Origin: Hymenobacter sp. J193
GTDB taxonomy: Bacteria; Bacteroidota; Bacteroidia; Cytophagales; Hymenobacteraceae
Direction: 5' to 3'
Length of the DNA stretch: 64,000 nucleotides
NCBI RefSeq assembly: GCF_024700075.1
Contig: NZ_JAJONE010000001.1
Span: 3,557,001-3,621,000 of the forward strand
The position numbers and the translations under genes are program-made. The notes beneath the pieces are model-generated. The model did no database searches, was not told the origin of the DNA, and worked only from the letters and a program-made list of their open reading frames with translations. Positions 45,388-54,623 of this stretch are shown here, in pieces (position 1 is the first letter of the stretch; every line of letters begins with the position of its first letter).

Positions 45388-45573
45388 AAGGTTGTCAGTT
45401 GTCGGTTGATAGTTGCCAGTGCAATTTCGAAGTCATTGTACAGTTTTTCGCCTGGCTCCCTGTTTTTCATTCCGCGCATCAAGCGGCGGAGGGAAGCCGG
45501 GCGCTGAGGCACACTGCTGGAACGAGGCTGCCCCCGCTTGCCCAAAACCGCTACCAGTAGTCGGCAAGGTGCT

Positions 45574-45618
45574 ACAAAAAAACACCGTTTGACCGGCGTG
45601 AAGCCAGGCAAACGGTGC
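45574..45618 (-). terminator. Intrinsic terminator after the CZB-like gene
   Basis: On the minus strand GCACCGTTTG pairs with CAAACGGTG (45609-45617 and 45583-45591 on the plus strand), followed by a run of seven T residues (A-run 45576-45582). 24 bp after the stop of the gene at 45642. Confidence 0.8.
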
Positions 45619-45641
45619 TTGGGGCGTTGGGCCGGTCGGGC

Positions 45642-46004
45642 TTAGGCGGCGCTCAGCACGTGCTGCTCCAGCTTCTGGAGCAAGGCTTCAATGCGCAGGG
45701 CGAAGCCATCAATCTGCTCCAGGCCGGCGCGGGCTTCTTCCAGCTGCCCGCGCTGGTACTGGCGCACCAGGGCCTGGCCGGTATCGAGCATCTGCGAAAT
45801 AGCCCGCTCTATTTCGCGGGTTTCGGGGATGAGGCCGTACTGGGGTTTAATGATGCTGTCAAGCCACTGCGCCAGCGGGTTGTCGCGCAGGGAAAACAAA
45901 GTCGGTTCGGCCTCGCGCACGCCGTAGAGGACGGAGCGCAGCCGCGACTTGAACAGGACCTGCTTGATGCGGGCCTGCTGGAAATCCAGACTGGTTATGT
46001 CCAT
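45642..46004 (-). CDS. CZB-like four-helix protein lacking zinc ligands
   Basis: 120 residues, all helical by composition. The layout RIKQVLFKSRLRSVLYG ... SLRDNPLAQWLDSIIKPQYG ... EIERAISQMLDTGQALVRQY follows the chemoreceptor zinc-binding (CZB) domain: helix with (H)xxWxxRL, CxxGxWL loop, and two later His positions. At the His, Cys, His, His positions this protein has non-ligand residues, so it should not bind zinc. It precedes no catalytic domain. The triple-PAS protein is encoded 51 bp upstream on the same strand, which hints at a shared signalling role. The family call rests on pattern, not on a search. Confidence 0.5.
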   Translation of the reverse strand: MDITSLDFQQARIKQVLFKSRLRSVLYGVREAEPTLFSLRDNPLAQWLDSIIKPQYGLIPETREIERAISQMLDTGQALVRQYQRGQLEEARAGLEQIDGFALRIEALLQKLEQHVLSAA

Positions 46005-46055
46005 AATAGCGAAACGGGGAAATGCCTGAAGGCAGGAAAAAGACGCAGCATGGGC

Positions 46056-47360
46056 CTACTGAGCATCAGGGGCGGGGCGTTCGAGGGCCCGGCGAGCCTG
46101 CACCAGGTCCGTCACATCAAAGGCAAACACCATGATGCCGGCTTTCTGTCCGTTTTCTTCGAATAGCTGGTAAGTGAAGTTGAGGTAATGAAGCCGCAGC
46201 TGCCCGTCGTTGTCACGGTCAATCATAATTTCCACCTCATTGCCAATGAAGGTTTCGCCCGTGTTGTACACCCCGTTCAGCAGTTCCACGAAGCCCTGCT
46301 CAATAACTTCGGGCAGTGCCTCTTCCACGGGTTTGCCCACCAGCTGGCGGCCCGGGAACAAGGCCTGGTAAGGCGGGTTTACAAACTCGAAGCGGTGCTC
46401 CGGCCCGCGCAGAATACAGATAAGCGCGGGCGTCTGCATAAACAGGCTGTAGAACGTCTTGCGCTGCTGCTCGGCCAGCTGGTAGGCCTGGTAGGCCTGG
46501 TCCGAAAGCCGGGCCTGCTCCTCGTTGGTATCCAGCAGCTCCTGCACCATCTGCTTTTGGTCCTGGATGTCGGTGCCGCCGCCTACCCACATGGTAATGC
46601 GGCCATCGGCATCGGTGCGGGGCAGCCCGCGCATCAGCACCCAGCGGTACTGGCCGTCGTGGCGGCGCAGGCGGTACTCGGCCTGGTAGGGCAGGCCACC
46701 GCGGATGCTGGCGTACCAGTGCTTTTCAACCTGGGCCCGGTCATCGGGGTGGATGTTGTCCATCCAGTGGTTGTCGAGCTCCTGGGCGTGCTCGCGGCCT
46801 GTAAACTGCAGCCAGCGGGAGTTGAAGTAGTCACGGGTGCCGTCGGGGCGGGCCGTCCACACCAGAATCGGCACCGATTCGAGAATAAAGCGGGTGCGCT
46901 CCTGCTGCTCGGCCAGCTCGCGCTGCACCCGCTCGGCGGCGAGGCGGGCCCGGTACTGCTCCGTTACGTCCTGGGTGCGCTGCAGAATATAGCGCAGCTG
47001 ACCCTGCTCGTCGAGCACGGGGTAGTGGGTGGCTTCCCAGTACAGCTCTTCCAGCCCACCGCCCTGCTCCTGAGGGCGCTCCAGGTCGTAGCGGATCAGG
47101 GGCATGGTGTGTTGCTCCAGGTGCCGGCGCACGTGCTCGTGCGATTCTTCGATAAGGCGGGCCGACTCCTCGTCGGTAGATGGATAAGCCTCAAAGAACG
47201 GCTTGCCCACCACTTCTTCCCGGCTTTTCATCGACACGCTCACGTGGCGGTCGGTGTTGTCGAGGATGGTAGCGTCGGTGTCGGGCGCGATGAGCAGGAA
47301 ATTATCGGGCAGGGCATGAAACAGCTGCTGATAGTCGACCGGAAAGCTGGGCGTAGGCAT
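46056..47360 (-). CDS. Triple-PAS signalling protein without an output domain
   Basis: 434 residues from ATG 47360 (MPTPSFPVDYQQLFHALPDN). Three PAS domains: about 10-135 (FLLIAPDTDATILDNTDRH), 150-275 (PVLVWTARPDGTRDYFNSRW-type, ending MWVGGGTDIQDQKQM) and 300-425 (FYSLFMQTPALICILRGPEH). Coiled-coil linkers separate them. There is no histidine kinase, GGDEF or methyl-accepting domain, so it must signal through another protein, perhaps the CZB-like partner encoded just downstream. Cofactor or ligand not evident. An upstream start at 47435 adds unrelated residues. Confidence 0.85.
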   Translation of the reverse strand: MPTPSFPVDYQQLFHALPDNFLLIAPDTDATILDNTDRHVSVSMKSREEVVGKPFFEAYPSTDEESARLIEESHEHVRRHLEQHTMPLIRYDLERPQEQGGGLEELYWEATHYPVLDEQGQLRYILQRTQDVTEQYRARLAAERVQRELAEQQERTRFILESVPILVWTARPDGTRDYFNSRWLQFTGREHAQELDNHWMDNIHPDDRAQVEKHWYASIRGGLPYQAEYRLRRHDGQYRWVLMRGLPRTDADGRITMWVGGGTDIQDQKQMVQELLDTNEEQARLSDQAYQAYQLAEQQRKTFYSLFMQTPALICILRGPEHRFEFVNPPYQALFPGRQLVGKPVEEALPEVIEQGFVELLNGVYNTGETFIGNEVEIMIDRDNDGQLRLHYLNFTYQLFEENGQKAGIMVFAFDVTDLVQARRALERPAPDAQ

Positions 47361-47647
47361 AAAGAAAAACGGCGGGGAACAGGGCGTCAGCCGGTGGTGA
47401 TGACGCAAGCCAACAAAGCTACGTTCCGGCGCCACGCTAAAAAAATTGGCGCCGGCTTTTCATCAGTAGTTAACAGGATGGCCTATTCCTTTCTGAAGTG
47501 AATAGTACCAGTAGGAAATAGAATAATATTGAGACAAATAAAAATATATAGAGATACGCATTAAATCATAGCACCAACTCCTGTAGCTTTAGCGACTTGT
47601 ATTTATGCTGTTTGTTATGCCCGGAAGCCGCGTGGGGTTCCGCCTTT
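47361..47647. other. AT-rich divergent region
   Basis: 287 bp between the PAS gene and the M48 gene. From about 47465 to 47575 it is much richer in A/T than the flanks, as expected for promoters. TATTTATG near 47600 is one mismatch from a -7 box. No gene or hairpin seen. Confidence 0.4.
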
Positions 47648-49120
47648 ATGCTTCGTCTAGTCTTTATACTTATTCTGCTGGTCATTGGCAGCCGCAATAG
47701 CAGCGCACAAATTGCGCCGTATCTACCGTATTATTCTTCCGATACTACGCAGGTATACCAGTTGGCAGCCGCGCACCGGGAGGCTATAAGGGCGCATTTA
47801 TTGCCTCCTAAAACAGGCAGCGCCGACTATAGGGAGCATTATCGCCGGGTTGTGCAGGAAACCTCGACGCAAGCCTACAATGCTATCCGGCATTCTGCCT
47901 TGCTGGATTCGTTGCTGAACCCGGCCGTGCAGCGCGTGTTTAAAGCCATTCTGCAAGCCAATCCGCAGCTGCCTGCAGCCCGGCTGGTACTCACGCGCAA
48001 CCCCGAGCCCAATGCCCGCGCAGTAGGCAATAGTACCATTATCCTGCACGTAGGGCTGCTGCCAGCGCTGGAAAATGAAAGCCAGCTGGCTTTTATCTTA
48101 TGTCATGAACTGGCGCATATTCAGAGCCGGCATATGGAAACGGCGCTGGCTACCCAACTCACAGCGCTGCATAGTCGTGAGTTTCGGCGTGAGGTGCGGC
48201 GCATTGTGCAGGCCGAGTACAGCATCAATTCGCACATGAAGAACCTGGTGATGGGCATGTCGCTGAATCAGGCTTACCACCAGCGCCGCCACGAGCGGCA
48301 GGCCGACTCGCTGGGCTATGTACTGCTCCGGCGCACGCGTTATAAGGCCCCGCAGGCGTATCGGACCCTGGAGCTGCTGAATACCATAGACAAGGAAAGC
48401 TACCAGGACGCACTGCCCCTAAACCGGGTTTTCAGCTGCCCCGAAGTAGCCCATGCCTTGACGGCTGCTCCCGCCAGCGCAGCGTCTATTTTCACGGTAA
48501 AGCCTGCGGAAAAAACGCTGCTGGAAACGTCGGATACCCTTAAGTCGCACCCCGACTGCGCCAAGCGCATGCACTACCTGCGCACGCTCACCCAGGACCA
48601 GCTAGCCGAAGGCCCCCAGGCTGTAGAGCCAGGCTTCAGCCACTTGCGCGAGGCAAGCCGGTTGGAAGTGTTGCAAAGCTGGTTTGATACCAGTTGCTAC
48701 GATCATGCCCTGTTCGAGGCGCTGCGGCTGCTACGCCAGCAGCCACAGAGCGAGTATCTGCGCTCCGTGGTAGTACTGAGTTTGTACGAGCTGCACCGGC
48801 ATCTGCAGGAGCACCGCTTCACGGAAGTGGTTGCCAATGTATCGAAGCACCAGCCGGAACCTTTCAATGAGTTCCTGCGGGTCCTGAACAGCCTCCGCCT
48901 GGCCGATTATACCGCCCTCACTGCGTGCCTGGCCCAAAGCACCGAGGCTCCGCCCACGGCCACCAATGAATATGCCCTGGCGGCCCGCTATGCCGCCGCG
49001 GCCCTGGCCAACGACCAGGCTCAGGCTGCCACGCTACTGCACCAATACCAGGCCCGCTTCAGCGCGGGCCGGTTTTCCTCCTTGCTGTTTCCGCCAAGGC
49101 CCTCCAAGATCAACCACTAA
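47648..49120 (+). CDS. M48-family zinc metalloprotease, exported
   Basis: 490 residues from ATG 47648 (MLRLVFILILLVIGSRNSSA, signal peptide). The zinc motif HELAH (H153, E154, H157) and the third ligand E216 in HERQADSLG are present, as in M48 peptidases of the BepA/LoiP group, which act in the periplasm on outer-membrane proteins. The C-terminal 200 residues look helical and TPR-like, also as in BepA. It is followed after 32 bp by the secreted 526-residue gene. Substrate unknown. Confidence 0.88.
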   Translation: MLRLVFILILLVIGSRNSSAQIAPYLPYYSSDTTQVYQLAAAHREAIRAHLLPPKTGSADYREHYRRVVQETSTQAYNAIRHSALLDSLLNPAVQRVFKAILQANPQLPAARLVLTRNPEPNARAVGNSTIILHVGLLPALENESQLAFILCHELAHIQSRHMETALATQLTALHSREFRREVRRIVQAEYSINSHMKNLVMGMSLNQAYHQRRHERQADSLGYVLLRRTRYKAPQAYRTLELLNTIDKESYQDALPLNRVFSCPEVAHALTAAPASAASIFTVKPAEKTLLETSDTLKSHPDCAKRMHYLRTLTQDQLAEGPQAVEPGFSHLREASRLEVLQSWFDTSCYDHALFEALRLLRQQPQSEYLRSVVVLSLYELHRHLQEHRFTEVVANVSKHQPEPFNEFLRVLNSLRLADYTALTACLAQSTEAPPTATNEYALAARYAAAALANDQAQAATLLHQYQARFSAGRFSSLLFPPRPSKINH

Positions 49121-49152
49121 CCACGCTCGCCATTTCTCACACTTCTACCTAT

Positions 49153-50733
49153 ATGCATTCTTTTAAACGCACTCTGCTGGCCCTTGCGCTGGCTTTTTCC
49201 GGGTCCGCCGCAGTGCAGGCCCAAACCCAGACCCTGGAAGGCATCACTCGCATGACCCGCTCGGGCCTCACGCCCATTTATGCCGGCAACGAAGTGAAGG
49301 GCTATGTTCTGTATGCCAAAGGGGATAAGGCCGACCGCAAAAACGACAACTACACCCTTACGTTCTACGATCAGGATTTAGGCAAGGTCAAGGATATTAC
49401 TATCCAGAAGCCCTCGGGCCGCTACACAATGCTGCAGAACACCTTCAACGGCTCGGCGTTCGGCCTGTATTTCTACAACGGCAAGGAAGACGCCGTGGAA
49501 ATAGAAACCTACGATACCGGCCTGCAGAAAATCGGCTCGAAGGTCATAGGAGATTTGTCGAGAGCCGATAAGATGATTATAGCCCAGCAGCTGAAAAGCG
49601 GGGGCAATGGCGAAAACGTACTCACCGGAATGAGCTTGCAGGCTGTACCCGACAAAGGTTTTGTACGCAACAGCTACACGGGCATGATGGAAGGCTATGC
49701 CCTGCAGATGTACGACAACAACCTGAATCCGAAATGGCGCGTGGCGTCCGACCCCAAGTCGAAGTTCTATGAGAGCTTTATTATCCGGGAAATAACCGAC
49801 CAGTACATTGTGGCCATGCTGCTGCGCCGCGACGGGATGATGTCCAAGCAGGTAAGCACCTACATGGTGGCCATTGATGTGAATACGGGCAAGAAAGTGC
49901 TGCAGCAACCGGTAGAAACCAGCAAAACCGAACACCTCTCCCTTAGCTCTATCACCTTCGACAAAGAACGGCACGAGTTTGTAGCCGTGGGCGAGTACTA
50001 TAAGCCCAACGATAAGCCCTTCGTAAATAAAAGCCAGGGCTTCTACATCAAGCGGTTTACGGAGGCGGGCAAGTTGATTGGCGTGAAGCCCTATAGCTGG
50101 CAAAAAGAAGTGAAGGCGATAATGCCGGCAGAGGCCAAAGCCAGTATGGAAGACGGGTTTATGAATTACACGCACTCCATAGCTAAGGGAGCCAATGGCA
50201 AGATGTACATCGTAGCCGAGCAGTTTAAGATTGCCGCCGATGGCCTGGGCATTGCTCTCACCGTGCTAAACGGGGGCGGAGGCTCGGCCTCTGTGGTGAA
50301 GGGGGTAGTAGGCAATCTGCTCGTGTTTGAGCTAAGCCCGGAGTTTGCTCTCACCACCATCAAATTCTACCCCAAAAACCCATCCAAGGCCGTGCTGCCG
50401 CCCGGTTCGGGCACGGCAGGTTCCGGCATCATGGGCCATATCATTAAGTCGCAGGGAGATTTCGATTACCAGTTTCTGCAGCGCGACAACGCCAATACGC
50501 TCTTCAATGTGGTATACATCAACTACGACAAGGAAAAAGGGGAGTCGACCCAGAAGCTGATTGGCAACATTGCATTCGGTGAAAGCGGACAGTATACGCT
50601 GGACAAAATCAACGGCACCAGCTTGGCCACGGCATCCTATGTATACCCCGCCAAACCTGGCTACGTGATGCTGGTTGACTACCTTAAGAAACCCAAGCAG
50701 TTAGGCATGAAGCTCGTAAAGCTCAACATTTAG
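49153..50733 (+). CDS. Large secreted protein of unknown function
   Basis: 526 residues with a signal peptide (MHSFKRTLLALALAFSGSAA, cut after VQAQ). The mature part is a series of beta-rich segments with repeated short blades such as YTLTFYDQDLGKVKDITI and YALQMYDNNLNPKWRV, which suggest a beta-propeller. No catalytic motif. Close behind the M48 protease, probably co-transcribed, and ended by the terminator at 50762. Family not identified. Confidence 0.6.
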   Translation: MHSFKRTLLALALAFSGSAAVQAQTQTLEGITRMTRSGLTPIYAGNEVKGYVLYAKGDKADRKNDNYTLTFYDQDLGKVKDITIQKPSGRYTMLQNTFNGSAFGLYFYNGKEDAVEIETYDTGLQKIGSKVIGDLSRADKMIIAQQLKSGGNGENVLTGMSLQAVPDKGFVRNSYTGMMEGYALQMYDNNLNPKWRVASDPKSKFYESFIIREITDQYIVAMLLRRDGMMSKQVSTYMVAIDVNTGKKVLQQPVETSKTEHLSLSSITFDKERHEFVAVGEYYKPNDKPFVNKSQGFYIKRFTEAGKLIGVKPYSWQKEVKAIMPAEAKASMEDGFMNYTHSIAKGANGKMYIVAEQFKIAADGLGIALTVLNGGGGSASVVKGVVGNLLVFELSPEFALTTIKFYPKNPSKAVLPPGSGTAGSGIMGHIIKSQGDFDYQFLQRDNANTLFNVVYINYDKEKGESTQKLIGNIAFGESGQYTLDKINGTSLATASYVYPAKPGYVMLVDYLKKPKQLGMKLVKLNI

Positions 50734-50761
50734 CATGGGCAACTGCGTCTGTCAGGAGGAA

Positions 50762-50787
50762 GGGTCGGCTGTGTAAGCCGGCCCTTT
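50762..50787 (+). terminator. Intrinsic terminator after the secreted protein gene
   Basis: GGGTCGGCT (50762-50770) / AGCCGGCCC (50776-50784), one G-T pair, then TTTTTG. It starts 29 bp after the stop and lies in a convergent gap. Confidence 0.85.
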
Positions 50788-50797
50788 TTGCTGACCG

Positions 50798-51247
50798 CTA
50801 CGGCCGCACCATGTGCAGGTGCGGAATGCCGTCTTCCAGGTAGCCCTGGCCCACCTGCCGGAAGCCGAAGCTTTCGTAGAAGGACTGCAGGTACTGCTGC
50901 GCCCCGATCTGAATGGGCTGAGGGCCAAATTGCGCGGCTACGGTGGCCAGGGACTCCTGGAGTAGCTGCCGGCCCAAGCCGTAGCGCCGGAACTTCGGGC
51001 TCACTACCACCCGCCCGATGCTGGCCTCGGGGTAGCTGATGCCGGCCGCAAACAGGCGGGCGTAGGCTGCCAGCTCCCCGCTCTCAGCATAGCCCAGCAG
51101 GTGCCAGGCGGCCTGATCCTGCCCGTCGATGTCCTGAAACGCGCAGGTTTGCTCCACTACAAACACTTCGGAGCGCAACTGGAGCAGGTCGTAGAGTTCG
51201 GCCAGGGAGAGTTCGGGGAAGGGCTTGCGGGTCCAGGTCAGGGTCAT
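50798..51247 (-). CDS. GNAT acetyltransferase, ElaA type
   Basis: 149 residues from ATG 51247 (MTLTWTRKPFPELSLAELYD). The ElaA pattern LLQLRSEVFVVEQTCAFQDI and DGQDQAAWHLL is clear, with the acetyl-CoA loop IGRVVVSPKFRRYGLGRQLL and the end FYESFGFRQVGQGYLEDGIP. ElaA proteins are N-acetyltransferases of unsettled substrate. Cytoplasmic. The longer frame starting at 51328 lacks similarity in its extra residues. Confidence 0.9.
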   Translation of the reverse strand: MTLTWTRKPFPELSLAELYDLLQLRSEVFVVEQTCAFQDIDGQDQAAWHLLGYAESGELAAYARLFAAGISYPEASIGRVVVSPKFRRYGLGRQLLQESLATVAAQFGPQPIQIGAQQYLQSFYESFGFRQVGQGYLEDGIPHLHMVRP

Positions 51248-51481
51248 CGAAAAAGAGAAAGAGTATGGGCACGAAGGTAGCAAGCGCCCGGGCACAAGCC
51301 TGATTTCTGGGCTTGGCTGGTCAGTCACGGAACAGCCGCGCTGCGGGCAAGGGCCTGGTTTCGGCTACCGGGGCGCAAGCTGGGCCTAAACCTCCAGGTC
51401 GGTTCTCACGTGTACACCAGGCGGCCAGTCCCAGTCCTAACCGGGGCCAGCCGTCGATACATTCACTTTCTTTTTCCTGGC

Positions 51482-52018
51482 ATGAAAACGTTTTTGTGGC
51501 TGTGGCTGATTGCTTGCGTGGCCTGCTCGCCGGTGCGGGTGGAGTCCACCACCCAAACGCCGGGCGTCGATTTCACGGCGTACCGCACCTACAACTTCCT
51601 GGATGTGGAAGCCCGCAATGAGGCAGCTTTTCAGGGGCCTGGCACCGGTATGACGGAGCTCAAGCAGGCCGTAGCCCGGGAGCTGGAGCGCCGCGGCTAC
51701 CAGCAGGCCGCCGCGCCGGATGTGTGGGTGAACATTGGCGTCGTGACGCAGGACAAGGTGCAAACCCGCCAAACCAACTTCCGCGATGCGCCCCGCTACA
51801 TTGGGCAGCGCCGCTACAGCTGGAAAAGCGAGGAAGTAGTGGTAGACCGCTACGAGGAAGGCACTGCTACCGTGGATGTGGTGGACGCCGCCCGCAACGA
51901 GCGGGTGTGGCAGGGTGTAGCCGTGAGCACCCTCACCGACGACCCCACGAAGCTGGCCGCCCGCATCGATGAGGGCATAACCCGGATGTTTGCCAAGTAC
52001 CCAGTGCCGCCCCGCTAA
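51482..52018 (+). CDS. DUF4136 lipoprotein
   Basis: 178 residues from ATG 51482, with a lipoprotein signal (MKTFLWLWLIACVACS; Cys near residue 15). The DUF4136 pattern DFTAYRTYNFLDVE, LERRGYQQAAAPDVWVNIG and the C-terminal DEGITRMFAKYP are present. Family members are envelope lipoproteins of unknown role. Its stop is 5 bp from the stop of the convergent oxidoreductase gene. Confidence 0.85.
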   Translation: MKTFLWLWLIACVACSPVRVESTTQTPGVDFTAYRTYNFLDVEARNEAAFQGPGTGMTELKQAVARELERRGYQQAAAPDVWVNIGVVTQDKVQTRQTNFRDAPRYIGQRRYSWKSEEVVVDRYEEGTATVDVVDAARNERVWQGVAVSTLTDDPTKLAARIDEGITRMFAKYPVPPR

Positions 52019-52023
52019 CTTAG

Positions 52024-53214
52024 CTACCGCCCGCTCACCTTGTCCAGCACCTGCACTACGTCTTTGGTCGAGACTTTCTGGCCCGTGGCAGCGGCGCGGT
52101 AAATAGCTTCGATGAGCTGCATATCGCGCAAACCCATTTCGCCGGGTACGCGGGTAGGCTTGTCGTTGAGAATGCAGTCGGCAAAGTCATCCATCTGGCG
52201 GGCTTGCTGGGGCACGTTTTCAATGTTCATGGGCCCCTGACTGGTGCGCCCCGCAATACCGCCGTAGCCGAAAGCCGGCTGCAGCTCCATAAAGCCTTGG
52301 CCGGTTTCGGCGCGCAGGCGGCTGTTCAGGTTTTCGGCGTAGCTGGTGCGACAGTCGGCCACGGAGCCGTCGGCGAACTGCATCTGCCAGTTCACGCCGG
52401 CTTCTACTTCCTTGAACAAGCCTTTGGAGTCGGGGTTGGGCGCCAGCTTGGCCGTCACGGAAACGGGTACCTGGCCTTTGGTGTACACCACGCCCTGCGC
52501 GCAGTAAATACCCATATCCATGAGCGGCCCGCCGCCCGCCAGCTCCTTGTCCACGCGCCAGGGCGTGTCGTTGTTGAAGCGGAAGCCGTTGTCGGCCACC
52601 AGGCGCTTGATGGGCCCCAGCACCTGCTGCTGGCCCAGGCGCATCATTTCCTGGTGGTGAGGCTCGAAGTGCAGGCGGTAGCCGATGCTGAATTTCTTGC
52701 CCGCCTTCTGCATGGCCGAAATCATGCGGCGGCAGTCGGCGGCGGTGGGGGCCATAGGCTTTTCGCAGATGACGTGCTTGCCGGCCCGCGCGGCCCGCTC
52801 CACGTACTCGGCGTGCAAGGCCACCGGCAGCACCACGTACACGATGTCAATGGCCGGGTTGTCGATTATCCGATCAAAGCTCTGGTAGTTGTAGATGTTC
52901 TGGTCGGGCAGGTGGTAGCGCTGCTTCCACTGCGCGGCTTTGGCAGGCGTACCCGTCACAATACCCGCGAGCTTGCAGAGCCTGGTTTGCTGCAGGGCGG
53001 GGGCTAATTGGCCGGTGCTGTACTTGCCCAGCCCTACCAAAGCCACACCCAGCTGCCGGCCGCTCTGCAGGGCCTCCCCGCTGGCGGGGCCGTAGCCGTG
53101 CTCAGCCAGCCAATTCAGCGGCCCGCCCACGGCCGAGGCTCCCACTAGCGTAGTGCCCAGCCCCAGCGACGCAGTACGCATAAATTCCCGACGCGAAAAC
53201 GCAGATGATTTCAT
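52024..53214 (-). CDS. Tat-exported Gfo/Idh/MocA oxidoreductase
   Basis: 396 residues. Twin-arginine signal (SRREFMRTASLGLGTTLV), Rossmann motif VALVGLGKYSTGQLAPAL, and EKPMA, the conserved Glu-Lys-Pro of the family, at about 150. Resembles glucose-fructose oxidoreductase-type enzymes that act in the periplasm with a tightly bound NADP. Probably oxidises a sugar; substrate unknown. No obvious operon partner; a palindromic element lies upstream. Confidence 0.9.
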   Translation of the reverse strand: MKSSAFSRREFMRTASLGLGTTLVGASAVGGPLNWLAEHGYGPASGEALQSGRQLGVALVGLGKYSTGQLAPALQQTRLCKLAGIVTGTPAKAAQWKQRYHLPDQNIYNYQSFDRIIDNPAIDIVYVVLPVALHAEYVERAARAGKHVICEKPMAPTAADCRRMISAMQKAGKKFSIGYRLHFEPHHQEMMRLGQQQVLGPIKRLVADNGFRFNNDTPWRVDKELAGGGPLMDMGIYCAQGVVYTKGQVPVSVTAKLAPNPDSKGLFKEVEAGVNWQMQFADGSVADCRTSYAENLNSRLRAETGQGFMELQPAFGYGGIAGRTSQGPMNIENVPQQARQMDDFADCILNDKPTRVPGEMGLRDMQLIEAIYRAAATGQKVSTKDVVQVLDKVSGR

Positions 53215-53312
53215 ATTTCCAGGCAGCTTGATCCGTTAGCAGCTACCGCATAGAGCCGTGTGAGGTTGCGTGCAAAATGCGGGGTTTACTCTCGAAACGC
53301 GTCCGACTGGCC

Positions 53313-53405
53313 GTCATGCTGAGCGCAGCCGAAGCATCTCTACCTCTGGCTAATCAATACCACGGCAACGAAGTGGTAGAGATGCTTCGACAAGCTCAGC
53401 ATGAC
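53313..53405. repeat. GTCATGCTGAGC palindromic element, copy 4
   Basis: 93 bp; ends GTCATGCTGAGC and GCTCAGCATGAC, inner arms GAAGCATCTCTACC / GGTAGAGATGCTTC, centre variable. The arms are not exact partners: left GCGCAGCC, right GACAAGC, matching two different variants seen in other copies. Between the oxidoreductase and pirin genes. Confidence 0.9.
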
Positions 53406-53432
53406 GTTCTTTCAGTTTTCTGTTAAACCGCG

Positions 53433-54317
53433 CTACTCATCCTCCGGAAACGTGCCCATGCCGCCGCTTTCGAAGTCGGCAATGGCCTGCACCAGCTCCT
53501 GGTTGGTGTTCATCACGAAGGGGCCGTAGGTCGCCAGAGGCTCCTCGATGGGCGCCCCGGCCAGCACCAGGAGCACCGTATCCTGCGTAGCGGTGAAGGG
53601 CACGTCGGGCGAGTTCCAGCCGAAAACCACCAGCTGCTTGCTGCCGGCTAGGCGCCCATCAGCCAGCTGAAGCTGCCCGTGCACCACGTAGAAGCCCACG
53701 TTGTACTCGGCGGGCAGGCTGATGGTCGTTTCGGCCCCGGCCGGGAGGTGTACATCCAGCAGGGTGATGGGCGAAAACGTTTCGGCGGGCCCCGTAACGG
53801 CTTCGTATTCACCGGCCACCACCCGGATGCGGCCCCGGCCCTCAGCAGCGGGCACTTCGGGAATGGCCGCGGCCCGGATGTTCTGGTAGCGGGGCGGGGC
53901 CAGCTTGTCCTTCCTGGGCACGTTCACCCACAGCTGCAGCAACTCCAGGGTGCCGCCCTGGCGGGCAAACTCCCGCTCGTGGCGCTCCTCGTGCAAGAGG
54001 CCCGCGCCGGCCGTCATCCACTGCACGTCGCCGGGGCCCAGGGTACCGCTGTGCCCGGCCGTGTCGCGGTGGGCCAGGGCACCTTCGTACACCACCGTCA
54101 CCGTCTCGAAGCCGCGGTGGGGGTGGGGCGGGGTGCCCAGCGGGGCCTCGGTGGGCGCCACCGGCATGGGCCCGGTGTGGTCGATGAGCAGGTAGGGACT
54201 GAGCTGACGGATGCGCGGCCCGGGCATGGGGCTGGTCACGTCGAAGCCGTCGCCCACGGCTTTCTTGTTGCCATCAATAATCTGAAAGATGCGGCGGCCG
54301 GGATAGGTAGGAGGCAT
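53433..54317 (-). CDS. Pirin-family cupin protein
   Basis: 294 residues from ATG 54317 (MPPTYPGRRIFQIIDGNKKA). Two cupin domains. The first has the iron-binding set THPHRGFETVTVVYEG-like segment (PPHPHRGFETVTVVYEG), GDVQWMTAGAGLLHEE and the later LLQLWVNVP. Pirins are iron-binding cupins; some degrade quercetin. Cytoplasmic, no partner gene. The extra 14 residues from 54359 would overlap the inverted repeat that follows and are unlikely. Confidence 0.92.
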   Translation of the reverse strand: MPPTYPGRRIFQIIDGNKKAVGDGFDVTSPMPGPRIRQLSPYLLIDHTGPMPVAPTEAPLGTPPHPHRGFETVTVVYEGALAHRDTAGHSGTLGPGDVQWMTAGAGLLHEERHEREFARQGGTLELLQLWVNVPRKDKLAPPRYQNIRAAAIPEVPAAEGRGRIRVVAGEYEAVTGPAETFSPITLLDVHLPAGAETTISLPAEYNVGFYVVHGQLQLADGRLAGSKQLVVFGWNSPDVPFTATQDTVLLVLAGAPIEEPLATYGPFVMNTNQELVQAIADFESGGMGTFPEDE

Positions 54318-54346
54318 GGGGGAGAGGGAAAGTAGTAGCGGAACGA

Positions 54347-54459
54347 TGTAGAGACGCATACTTGCGTCTCGTCGTTGAACGAAGCTAGGCTGCGCCGAAA
54401 CAACGGATTTCGTTCAACGAGTATCGTTCAACGAGGAGACGCAAGTATGCGTCTCTACA
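54347..54459. repeat. Large inverted repeat with 36-bp arms (GTAGAGACGCATACTTGCG type)
   Basis: A third inverted-repeat type: TGTAGAGACGCATACTTG at 54347 and its complement ending at 54459, arms about 36 bp with one mismatch, around a 40-bp centre that also repeats CGTTCAACGA. It lies in the divergent region between the pirin gene and the gene at 54624. Confidence 0.8.
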
Positions 54460-54623
54460 GCATGCTTGCTTCTAACCCATTTTGCCACCCGGGGGTTTGG
54501 CCTGGGGCTTGCGGATGTGCCGGGTTCTTTGAATATTTAGTCCGCGATATATTATCTGCTTATCCCTGTTAGTCACACCGCAATGGGGCCGGTTCTTTTT
54601 CTCACTTCCAACCCCATTCTCCC

